Source: DASUFI01 sp036274635 (GTDB lineage Bacteria; Planctomycetota; B15-G4). From it: a stretch of DNA of 5,063 bases. The stretch lies in assembly GCA_036274635.1 (NCBI GenBank), contig DASUFI010000021.1:1-5063 (forward strand), written 5' to 3'. The notes under the pieces were generated by a model. The model saw only the letters and a program-made list of their open reading frames with translations, made no database searches and had not been told where the DNA came from. Positions 1 through 5,063 of the stretch are shown here, piece by piece (within the stretch, counting starts at the first letter, position 1; each line of letters opens with the position of its first letter). The translations under genes were made by a program, and so were the position numbers.

Positions 1-948
1 CTCGGGATAGTAGATCTGCGTCTCGATGCCGCGCGCCGCGAGATGATCGCGCAGGCGGTCGCGCGCGGGCGTGCGCACGACGAACTGGTGGTAGACGTGC
101 TCGCTGCCGCCGCGCTCGGCGGGCAGCTCGACGGGGGCGTCGCGCAGCCCTTCGCGGTAGCGGCGCGCGTGCAGGCGGCGGCGCTCGTTGCCGGCGGCGA
201 CGGCGCCGAGGCGGACGCGCAGCAACGCGGCCTGCAGCTCGTCGAGGCGGCTGTTGCGGCCGGGCTCGGTGAAGTCGTAGCCGGCGATGCCGCCGTAGAA
301 GCGCAGGCGCGCGAGCCGCTCGGCCAGGTGGCGGTCGGGCGTGGCGAGAGCGCCGCCGTCGCCGAAGGCCCCGAGGTTCTTGGTGGGATAGAAGGAGAAG
401 GCCGCGGCGGCGCCGAAGCTGCCGGCGCGCTGGCCGTGGAAGGTGGCGCCGTGGGACTGGGCGCAGTCCTCGAGGATGGGCACGCCGGCGGTTTCGGCCA
501 CGTGGCGGATGGCGTCCATGTCGGCGCACTGGCCGTAGAGGTGCACGGGGATGATGGCCGCGGTGCGCATGGAGAGGCAGGCGCGCAGGCTGGTGGGATC
601 GAGGGTGAACCAGGCGGCGTCGATGTCCGCGAGCACCGGCATGGCGCCCGTGGCGAGCACGGCCATGGCGGTGGGCGCAGCGGTGAGGGACGGGATCACC
701 ACCTCGTCGCCGGGGCCGACGTCGAAGGCGCGCAGCGCGAGCTCGAGGGCGTCGGTGGCGTTGGCCACGCCGACGACGTGCGTGCCGCCCAGCCACTGCG
801 CGAACTCGCGCTCGAAGGCCTCGACCTCGGCGCCGAGGACGTAGTGGCCCGAGTCGAGGACGCGCGCGGCGGCGGCGAGCAACTCCTCGCGCTGGGCGAG
901 GAAGCCGGCGCGCAGGTCGCAGAAGGGCCAGCGGGCGGGCGCGCTCAC
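1..948 (-). CDS. DegT/DnrJ/EryC1/StrS-family PLP sugar aminotransferase (3' end cut off by window)
   Basis: Predicted PLP-dependent aminotransferase that converts a keto group on a nucleotide-activated sugar to an amine in the cytoplasm. The 316 visible residues start at GTG 948 and run off the left edge. The family is usually about 365-380 residues, so roughly the last 50-60 are missing. Visible family motifs are TDALELAL (65-72, PLP phosphate region), the IPVHLYGQ block (133-140), EDCAQSHGA (160-168, with Asp161 expected to pair with the PLP ring nitrogen), FSFYPTKNLGAFGDGGA (184-200, Lys190 as the Schiff-base lysine) and NSRLDELQAA (232-241). The pattern resembles FdtB/QdtB-type 3-amino-sugar enzymes, but substrate is inference. 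The GTG start lies inside the stop of the epimerase gene (GTGA, 4-base overlap) with no clear ribosome site, which suggests translational coupling. Oddities are Ala64 where Gly is common before TDAL, and Pro92 in the usual xAT segment. The family call is secure. Confidence 0.93.
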   Translation of the reverse strand, partial: MSAPARWPFCDLRAGFLAQREELLAAAARVLDSGHYVLGAEVEAFEREFAQWLGGTHVVGVANATDALELALRAFDVGPGDEVVIPSLTAAPTAMAVLATGAMPVLADIDAAWFTLDPTSLRACLSMRTAAIIPVHLYGQCADMDAIRHVAETAGVPILEDCAQSHGATFHGQRAGSFGAAAAFSFYPTKNLGAFGDGGALATPDRHLAERLARLRFYGGIAGYDFTEPGRNSRLDELQAALLRVRLGAVAAGNERRRLHARRYREGLRDAPVELPAERGGSEHVYHQFVVRTPARDRLRDHLAARGIETQIYYPE

Positions 949-1982
949 AGGTAGTGCTTCAGGTGGGCGGCGTAGTAGTCGAGCGTGCGGCGCAGGCCGT
1001 CCTGCAGGGGCGTGCGCGGCGTCCAGCCCAGCTCGGCGCTGATCCTGGCGTGCGTGCCGTAGTAGCTGCCGATGTCGATGCGCCGCTTGTCCTCGGGCCA
1101 CGGCACCGTGCGCACGGAGCCGCGGCCGGACAGCTCCACCAGCAGGCGCGCGAGGTCGGCGAGCGCGACGGGCGGCTCGGCGGCGAGGTTGTAGATCTGG
1201 CCCGCGGCGCGCTCGGACACGCCGGCGAGCAGGAAGGCCTCGACCACGTCGTCGACGAAGTTGAGGTCGCGCTGCTGGCTGCCGTCGCCGTAGAGCTGGA
1301 TCTGTCCGCCCTCGACCACGGTGCGGATGAACCAGCCGATGAAGCCCTGCCGGTCGTGCTTGACCAGCTGGCCCGGGCCGTAGGTGTTGGTGAGGCGCAG
1401 CGAGCAGGCGCGGATGCCGTACACGTCGTGATACATGACGTGGTAGGACTCGCCGGCCACCTTGTTGACGCCGTTCACGTCGACGGGGCGCACGGGGTGG
1501 GCCTCGTCCACCGGCAGGTACTGCGGCCGCCCGTACACCTGCCGGCTGCCCGCGAACACCACGCGCACGCCCGTGTTGTTGTGCCGGCAGGCCTCGAGGA
1601 TGGAGAGCTGGCTGCGGCAGTTGATGTCCAGGTCCGTGAACGGGTCGCGCATCGAGTCGATGTGGCTGACCTGTCCGGCGAGGTTGAACAGGTAGTCGCG
1701 GCCCTGGACGAGGAAGTCCATCGTGCTGCGCTGGCGCACGTCGGCGAAGTTCACCGTGACGCGGTCGCGGATGTCGTGGATGTTGAACGGGTTGCCGCCG
1801 TAGTCGGGGATCATCGAGTCCATCAGCGTGACGCGCGCGCCCAGCGTCACGAGGCGCCGCGCGAGGTTGCTGCCGATGAAGCCGAGGCCGCCGGTGACCA
1901 GCACGTCGGCGCCGTCGTAGGCGCGGAGGAGGTCGGCGGGCGAGGGGGCGGGCTCGCCGGTGCGTGCGGGTTGTGCGGCCAT
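945..1982 (-). CDS. Extended-SDR NAD-dependent epimerase/dehydratase (nucleotide-sugar)
   Basis: Predicted cytoplasmic NAD(P)-dependent enzyme acting on a nucleotide sugar, 345 residues, the normal length for extended short-chain dehydrogenases. The Rossmann motif is TGGLGFIG (30-37, GxxGxxG), followed by an acidic residue near the end of beta-2 (Asp55), NLAGQ (100-104), the Ser146 block FAGSRQVYG (143-151), RLTNTYGPGQ (196-205) and the substrate-side block YGDGSQQRDLNFVDDVV (231-247). The catalytic YxxxK position reads NGVNK (170-174): the Lys is kept but the Tyr is Asn. From memory, a recognisable subgroup of SDR sugar enzymes carries a similar VNGxNK segment, so this may be a subgroup trait rather than a mutation. 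The ATG is preceded by GAGGAGG only one base away. The frame is open further upstream, but without a better start or homology. The gene lies 134 bp after the glycosyltransferase and overlaps the aminotransferase by 4 bases. Product identity (epimerase, decarboxylase or dehydratase) is unresolved. Confidence 0.92.
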   Translation of the reverse strand: MAAQPARTGEPAPSPADLLRAYDGADVLVTGGLGFIGSNLARRLVTLGARVTLMDSMIPDYGGNPFNIHDIRDRVTVNFADVRQRSTMDFLVQGRDYLFNLAGQVSHIDSMRDPFTDLDINCRSQLSILEACRHNNTGVRVVFAGSRQVYGRPQYLPVDEAHPVRPVDVNGVNKVAGESYHVMYHDVYGIRACSLRLTNTYGPGQLVKHDRQGFIGWFIRTVVEGGQIQLYGDGSQQRDLNFVDDVVEAFLLAGVSERAAGQIYNLAAEPPVALADLARLLVELSGRGSVRTVPWPEDKRRIDIGSYYGTHARISAELGWTPRTPLQDGLRRTLDYYAAHLKHYL

Positions 1983-1983
1983 G

Positions 1984-1990
1984 CCTCCTC
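1984..1990 (-). promoter_or_regulatory. Strong Shine-Dalgarno-like GAGGAGG very close to the epimerase ATG
   Basis: Reading on the minus strand, GAGGAGG is followed by a single C and then ATG (1982-1980). The match to the anti-Shine-Dalgarno is excellent, but the spacing is far below the usual 5-9 bases. No in-frame ATG, GTG or TTG lies a few codons downstream; the first candidate, GTG at codon 27, would fall inside the first Rossmann strand. The ATG is therefore kept. It is the only start in the minus-strand block with an obvious ribosome site, consistent with independent translation initiation after the 134-bp gap. Confidence 0.5.
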
Positions 1991-2054
1991 GGGCGATCGA
2001 GCGCCGCGACGAGTCTACGGAGCGCGACGGTCGACGTACACTGTGCGGCGGGCC

Positions 2055-2073
2055 GCCGGCGCTCACCGCCGGC
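2055..2073 (-). other. GC-rich hairpin in the 134-bp gap (7-bp perfect stem, 5-base loop)
   Basis: GCCGGCG and CGCCGGC form a perfect 7-bp inverted repeat around a 5-base loop, lying between the glycosyltransferase stop and the epimerase start. It has no T-run on either strand, so it is not a standard intrinsic terminator. It could be a transcript-stabilising or attenuating stem, or chance in such GC-rich DNA. It is the longer of two hairpins in this gap. Confidence 0.35.
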
Positions 2074-2103
2074 TGTAGAGGCAGACCATCCCGATCGCGA
2101 TGC

Positions 2104-2118
2104 AGGGCGTCGCGCCCT
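2104..2118 (-). other. Small hairpin overlapping the glycosyltransferase stop codon
   Basis: AGGGCG and CGCCCT form a perfect 6-bp stem with a 3-base loop. The stem covers two bases of the TAG stop (2119-2117) and continues just past it. No T-run follows on the minus strand. It may reduce read-through or protect the 3' end of the upstream mRNA, but function is inference only. Confidence 0.3.
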
Positions 2119-2920
2119 ATGTCTTCGCAGCCGGCGCCCCCGCCCGCGTGACCCTCTTCTTGACGATCAGCTCCCACCACAGCCCGCCCAGCCCCAGCGC
2201 CACGCGCCCCACGCGCGCGAAGTTGAAGAACTGGCTCTTGCCGTGCAGCCGGTGATAGTGGTGCACCGGCACGGGCACGACGCGATAGCCGTTCTTCTCG
2301 ATCTTCGTGACCAGCTCCACGCAGATGAGGCCGCTGTCGCGCGTGAGCTCGACCTTCTCGAAGACGGCGCGGCGCACGAGGCGGAAGTCGCAGTCGACGT
2401 CGCGGATGCGCAGGCCGAAGGCGGTCTTCACGAACAGGTGGTAGAGCTTGCCGATGACGATGCGGTGCAGCGGGTCGTGGCGCGTGATCTTGTAGCCGTT
2501 GACCATGTCCGCGCCGTCGCGCGCGGCCCACAGGGCGCGCAGCTCGCGCACGTCGTATTGCGCGTCGCCGTCGGTGTAGAAGACCCACTCCTTGGTGGCG
2601 GCCGCGAAGCCGGAGCGCAGCGCGCCGCCGTAGCCGCGGTTGTGCGGATGCGTCACGACCCGCAGCCGCGGGCAGACGGCCTGCAGCTCGGCCAGGATGA
2701 GGGCCGTGTGATCGGGGCTGGCGTCGTTGACCACGATGACTTCCCAGTCGTCGGTCAGCTCGCGCAGCACGGAGGAGACCAGCAGCACGAGGCTGGCGAT
2801 CGTGCCCCAGTCCCCGTAGGCGGGGAAGAAGGCCGAGATGCCGGGCGCGCCCGGCGGCGGAGACGTCGATTCGTTCGGAGTGCCCACCGTCGTGCCTGGA
2901 GCGGCGCGGGAGTCTATCAC
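2117..2920 (-). CDS. Family 2 glycosyltransferase, dolichol/polyprenol-phosphate sugar transferase-like
   Basis: Predicted GT-A fold glycosyltransferase of 267 residues that transfers a sugar from a nucleotide donor, probably to a polyprenyl phosphate or a glycan at the inner membrane. Motifs in order are FFPAYGDW (31-38, family start region), VIVVNDASPDHT (61-72, nucleotide-binding Asp66), HNRGYGGALRSGF (93-105), TDGDAQYD (116-123, with Asp117-Gly-Asp119 as the metal-binding DxD) and DVDCDFRLVRR (174-184). No real transmembrane helix is visible, only a short hydrophobic stretch near 239-254, so it is a soluble or peripheral member. GTG 2920 is chosen because it overlaps the methyltransferase stop as GTGA. 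A second in-frame GTG at 2887 would remove 11 residues of a low-complexity Pro/Ser/Thr leader (about 8-28) and cannot be excluded. The donor and acceptor cannot be read from sequence. Confidence 0.9.
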   Translation of the reverse strand: MIDSRAAPGTTVGTPNESTSPPPGAPGISAFFPAYGDWGTIASLVLLVSSVLRELTDDWEVIVVNDASPDHTALILAELQAVCPRLRVVTHPHNRGYGGALRSGFAAATKEWVFYTDGDAQYDVRELRALWAARDGADMVNGYKITRHDPLHRIVIGKLYHLFVKTAFGLRIRDVDCDFRLVRRAVFEKVELTRDSGLICVELVTKIEKNGYRVVPVPVHHYHRLHGKSQFFNFARVGRVALGLGGLWWELIVKKRVTRAGAPAAKT

Positions 2921-3642
2921 GGGAATTGCGCCGGGGCCGGGCGACGCAGCACGGCGAAGATGGAGAGGCCCCAGGGCAGGCCGAGGCGCAGCGAGCAGGC
3001 GGCCTCGGCGCGCAGCCAGATGCCGAGCGTGGCGTTGAGCGGCGCGGGCGGCAGCGAGACGTCGCTGCGAGCCGGCCCGCGGCGCGAGAGGCGCCGCAGC
3101 ACGAAGGCCGCGGGCAGCAGCGCGGCGTTCCACGAGGTGATGCGCACGGTCAGCAGGCCGGCGCGGGCGGCCAGCCTGGCCACGTCGGCGCGCGAGTAGC
3201 GCCGGGCGCCGTGCACGAAGTCGTCGTGCGCTCCGCGCAGCGCGCGGCCGGCGGGCAGGTTGAGGAACACGTGGCCACCCGGACGCACCACGCGCGCGAG
3301 CTCGGCCAGCGCCACGGCGTCGTCGGCCACGGCACGGTGGTAGAGCACGTCGGCCGAGACGACGGCGTCGAAGGTCGCGTCGCGGAAGGGCAGGCGCGCC
3401 ACGTCTGCCTGCGCCAGCCGCCGCAGCCCGCGGCGCGTGCAGTACTCGAGCGCGAGCGCGCTGCGATCCACGCCGGTCGCATCCGGCCGCGTGCGCAGGA
3501 AGCCGCCCGTGCCGCAGCCGGCATCGAGCACGCGCGCGCCGCCCCAGCGCCGCAGGGCGCCGTCCAGCAGCGCGCGCAGGCCCACGTACCAGAAGTGTCG
3601 CTCCTCCAGCTCGTGGAGGCGCGCGTACTCCGCGGATTCCAT
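2917..3642 (-). CDS. Class I SAM-dependent methyltransferase (Methyltransf_11/25-like)
   Basis: Predicted soluble methyltransferase of 241 residues. SAM-binding motif I is VLDAGCGTGG (38-47), followed by the acidic residue of motif II (Asp59), ADVARLPF (79-86), FDAVVSADVLYH (91-102, motif IV region) and the motif V/VI turn RPGGHVFLNLPA (120-131). An HDDFVHGARRYSRADV segment (139-154) and a C-terminal PLNATLGIWLRAEAA stretch (201-215) match a subgroup commonly found beside polyprenol-phosphate glycosyltransferases, so a glycan or glycolipid substrate is plausible. ATG 3642 is chosen because the resulting N-terminus, MESAEYARLHELEERHFWY, is the subgroup's typical beginning. An in-frame ATG at 3678 would add 12 residues. 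It is the first gene of the minus-strand block, and its TGA overlaps the glycosyltransferase GTG. The methylated position is unknown. Confidence 0.9.
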   Translation of the reverse strand: MESAEYARLHELEERHFWYVGLRALLDGALRRWGGARVLDAGCGTGGFLRTRPDATGVDRSALALEYCTRRGLRRLAQADVARLPFRDATFDAVVSADVLYHRAVADDAVALAELARVVRPGGHVFLNLPAGRALRGAHDDFVHGARRYSRADVARLAARAGLLTVRITSWNAALLPAAFVLRRLSRRGPARSDVSLPPAPLNATLGIWLRAEAACSLRLGLPWGLSIFAVLRRPAPAQFP

Positions 3643-3726
3643 GGCGGCATGATCCCGACCCGTCCACGCGATCGCCACGAAGTTCGCAGGGGATCGTGCC
3701 GGCGGGCGCTGCTAGGCTGCGACCGC
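3643..3726. promoter_or_regulatory. Divergent intergenic region between glycan cassette and PDZ lipoprotein
   Basis: These 84 bp separate two head-to-head genes and must hold the start signals for both unless either is read from further away. It is slightly less GC-rich around 3679-3690. I see no convincing TTGACA-type -35 on either strand and no clear operator palindrome. On the plus strand a TAGGCT element is annotated separately. If the methyltransferase starts at 3678 the region shrinks to 48 bp. Confidence 0.4.
3713..3718 (+). promoter_or_regulatory. Possible -10 element (TAGGCT) giving a near-leaderless transcript
   Basis: TAGGCT keeps the most conserved first, second and last positions of TATAAT and ends 8 bases before the ATG at 3727. 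Transcription starting about 7 bases after it would begin at or within a few bases of the ATG. No Shine-Dalgarno sequence lies before this ATG, which agrees with a leaderless or near-leaderless message. No good -35 is visible, so this is tentative. Confidence 0.3.
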
Positions 3727-4647
3727 ATGCGGACCTGCCTGCGAATCGCCACGCTGCTGGCCGCGCTGCTGCCCGCGTGCGTGTCCACCACGGTGCCGGT
3801 CATCCCCGAGCCGCTGCCCGAGGCGCTGCCCTGGTCCGTGGCCGCGCCCGCCGGCGCCTGTCTCGGGCTCAACGTCGAGGAGAACGACAGCGGCTCGCTC
3901 GACAACCTCTACTTCCAGCCGGGCGTGCGCGTGGTGAGCGTGCTGCCGTCGTCGCCGGCCGCGGCCGCCGGCGTGCAGCCGGGCGACGTGCTGCTCACGC
4001 TGGACGGCCACGAGGTGAACGATCCGGCCGCGCTGGAGGCGCTGCTGGCGGAGCGCGCGGGCGGGCAGTCGGCGCGGCTGCAGGTGCAGCGCGCGGACAC
4101 AGTCTTCGAGGTTCTGGTCGGGCTCACGGCCGCGGAGGGCATGCGCCAGCCGCCGCGCGAGCTGTGGCGCCGCGACATCACGCGCAGCCTCGCCGGCTGG
4201 TCCACCGGCGCGGGCGGCGCGGTGCTGGTCACGGCCGCGGAGGGCTCGCCGGTCACGGCCGCGGGCCTGCCGCTGGGCGCCACGGTGCTGGCCGTGGACG
4301 GGCACGAGACCCTCTCGGACCGCGCGCTCATCCGCGAGCTGCAGGCCCGGCCGCCGGGCAGCAGCGTGCGGCTCACCTGGCGCCCGCCCGGCGCCGGCGA
4401 GCCGCGCGAGACGGAGGTGGAGCTGCCCGAGGAGCCCACGGTGGTCACCGGCTTCTCGCTGCCCATTCTCGTGAGCTACGAGGCCAGCGCCGACGGGCGC
4501 ACGAGCAAGCTGGGCGTGCTGGACATCTGGATCTTCGAGCTGTTCAAGCACGAGCGCGACGAGGGCGAGCACAAGTGGGTGCTCTTCGAGTTGTTCGGCT
4601 TCGACCTGATCAGCTTCTCGTCGGGCGTCGGGGAGCTGGCGCGATGA
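3727..4647 (+). CDS. Predicted lipoprotein with two PDZ domains and an unrecognised C-terminal module
   Basis: A 306-residue predicted envelope protein. The N-terminus (MRTCLRIATLLAALLPAC) has basic residues, a hydrophobic core and a lipobox-like LPAC, so Cys18 is the likely lipidated residue; Pro at -2 is unusual. A short Pro-rich linker follows. PDZ 1 spans about 46-132 (GVRVVSVLPSSPAAAAG, then QPGDVLLTLDGHEV) and PDZ 2 about 150-233 (GSPVTAAGLPLGATVLAVDGHE). There is no trypsin-like, S41 or M50 protease domain, so it would bind peptide ends or scaffold rather than cleave. Residues 245-306 form a separate aromatic-rich module with two FELF repeats (270-273, 287-290) that I do not recognise. 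The ATG has no ribosome site but a TAGGCT element just upstream. The stop overlaps the next gene's start (ATGA). The PDZ call is firm; the lipoprotein call is good; the role is unknown. Confidence 0.88.
   Translation: MRTCLRIATLLAALLPACVSTTVPVIPEPLPEALPWSVAAPAGACLGLNVEENDSGSLDNLYFQPGVRVVSVLPSSPAAAAGVQPGDVLLTLDGHEVNDPAALEALLAERAGGQSARLQVQRADTVFEVLVGLTAAEGMRQPPRELWRRDITRSLAGWSTGAGGAVLVTAAEGSPVTAAGLPLGATVLAVDGHETLSDRALIRELQARPPGSSVRLTWRPPGAGEPRETEVELPEEPTVVTGFSLPILVSYEASADGRTSKLGVLDIWIFELFKHERDEGEHKWVLFELFGFDLISFSSGVGELAR
4630..4635 (+). promoter_or_regulatory. Ribosome binding site GGGGAG for the FG-GAP/VCBS-like gene
   Basis: GGGGAG lies inside the last codons of the PDZ gene, 8 bases before the ATG at 4644. 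This normal spacing, together with the ATGA stop-start overlap, fixes the start of the downstream gene. Confidence 0.55.
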
Positions 4648-5063
4648 GAGTCGGCGCGGGACACATCGCCACGCTCGCAGCCGCGCTGGCGGCCCGTGCG
4701 GCGGCGGGCGATACGCTGGACACGGACTTCACGCACCTGTCGCTGCCGGTGGACGGCTCGGTGCTCGAGTCGCGCTTCGCGGACGTCGACGGCGACGGCG
4801 ACCTCGACCTCGCGCTCGCGGTCATGCCGTCGGCGACCGGCAGCCGGCGCGAGGTGCGCATCTTCCTGCAGGGCCCCGACCACCTCTTCCCCACGGTGCC
4901 GTCGCAGGTGGTCAAGGCGCAGGACGACGTCATCGCCTGCGCCCTCGCCGACGTGCGGCCGGACCCCGGCGAGGAGCTGGTCTTCCTGTCGCGCACGGGG
5001 GCCTTCTCGTACTCGCCCACCAAGCCGGGCTACCGCGACAACATCCGCCGCCTGGCCACGCAG
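4644..5063 (+). CDS. Predicted secreted FG-GAP/VCBS-like repeat protein (5' part only, cut off by window)
   Basis: The first 140 residues of a protein that continues past the right edge. The N-terminus (about 1-22) looks like a secretion signal: Arg2, an Ala-rich hydrophobic stretch and a likely cut near ARAAAGD, though the core is weak. After it comes FADVDGDGDLDLAL (45-58), the Asp-rich DxDxDGDxD loop typical of FG-GAP/VCBS repeats, which usually bind calcium in beta-propeller blades. A second, degenerate blade, ALADVRPDPGEELVFL (100-115), keeps the layout without the full Asp set. Such domains serve in surface adhesion, polysaccharide binding or as parts of large exported proteins. It overlaps the PDZ lipoprotein gene by ATGA and has its own ribosome site, so the two are very probably co-transcribed and co-translated. 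Total length and other domains are not visible. Confidence 0.82.
   Translation, partial: MRVGAGHIATLAAALAARAAAGDTLDTDFTHLSLPVDGSVLESRFADVDGDGDLDLALAVMPSATGSRREVRIFLQGPDHLFPTVPSQVVKAQDDVIACALADVRPDPGEELVFLSRTGAFSYSPTKPGYRDNIRRLATQ

Noticed and set aside
43..954. Long open plus-strand frame (303 codons) opposite the aminotransferase
   Set aside because: Its translation is Ala/Gly/Val/Glu-rich with no motif, while the minus strand encodes a complete set of aminotransferase motifs. It is a GC-driven antisense shadow.
2055..2118. Intrinsic terminators in the gap between glycosyltransferase and epimerase
   Set aside because: Stems exist but neither is followed by a T-run on either strand, so they are listed only as hairpins.
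1983..2588. Upstream extension of the epimerase frame to 2588
   Set aside because: The extra N-terminal 202 residues are Arg-rich, match no domain, and overlap the glycosyltransferase gene in another frame. Homology begins just before the Rossmann motif.
954..3199. Long plus-strand frames opposite the epimerase, glycosyltransferase and methyltransferase (954-2078, 1964-3199)
   Set aside because: They show low-complexity composition and no recognisable domains, and lie opposite genes with clear motifs.
2926..3726. Upstream extension of the PDZ gene frame back to 2926
   Set aside because: The added region lies antisense to the methyltransferase, has shadow composition and would bury the lipoprotein signal sequence.
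3904..3921. DNLYFQP segment resembling the TEV protease recognition sequence
   Set aside because: The site needs Glu at the first position and Gly or Ser after Gln; here they are Asp and Pro. It sits at the start of PDZ 1 and is a chance resemblance.
3712..4572. Minus-strand frames opposite the PDZ gene (3712-4572, 3909-4466)
   Set aside because: They are His/Arg/Ala- or Ser-rich translations without motifs, and the plus strand has two clear PDZ domains.
4476..5023. Minus-strand frames opposite the FG-GAP/VCBS-like gene
   Set aside because: No motif is present, and the plus-strand frame carries a signal sequence, a DVDGDGDLD loop, a ribosome site and a stop-start overlap.

Overview
This is a GC-rich bacterial window packed with genes in two divergent blocks. 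Codon third positions are almost all G or C, which produces many long antisense shadow frames. There is no tRNA, rRNA, CRISPR array or mobile element. The first plus-strand gene has a lipoprotein-type signal and the second has a secretion-type signal plus an FG-GAP/VCBS-like calcium motif. Together with a sugar-modifying operon this suggests a bacterium with an elaborated, probably Gram-negative, envelope. The sequence alone does not fix the phylum; a myxobacterial-type lineage, a planctomycete or an uncultivated high-GC phylum would all fit.

Minus strand, positions 1-3642 (transcribed right to left): a four-gene surface-glycan cassette. In transcription order it holds a class I SAM methyltransferase, a family 2 glycosyltransferase resembling dolichol/polyprenol-phosphate sugar transferases, an extended-SDR NAD-dependent sugar epimerase/dehydratase, and a DegT/DnrJ/EryC1/StrS-type PLP sugar aminotransferase cut off by the window's left edge. 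The genes form two pairs, each joined by an identical 4-base GTGA overlap. A 134-bp gap with two GC-rich hairpins separates the pairs. The epimerase/dehydratase and aminotransferase could together make an amino-sugar nucleotide. The glycosyltransferase could load a sugar on a lipid carrier or growing glycan, and the methyltransferase could modify the product. The exact sugar is not determinable here.

Positions 3643-3726: a short divergent intergenic region that must carry the start signals for both blocks. A TAGGCT element sits just before the plus-strand start.

Plus strand, positions 3727-5063: a two-gene envelope unit. The first gene encodes a predicted lipoprotein with two PDZ domains, no protease domain, and an unrecognised aromatic C-terminal module. 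The second overlaps it by ATGA and encodes a predicted secreted protein with an FG-GAP/VCBS-like motif, cut off by the right edge.

Nothing in the window clearly forms a new defence, mobile or RNA system. The points most worth a second look are the Asn replacing the catalytic Tyr in the epimerase, the C-terminal module of the PDZ lipoprotein, and the conserved-looking pairing of the genes.
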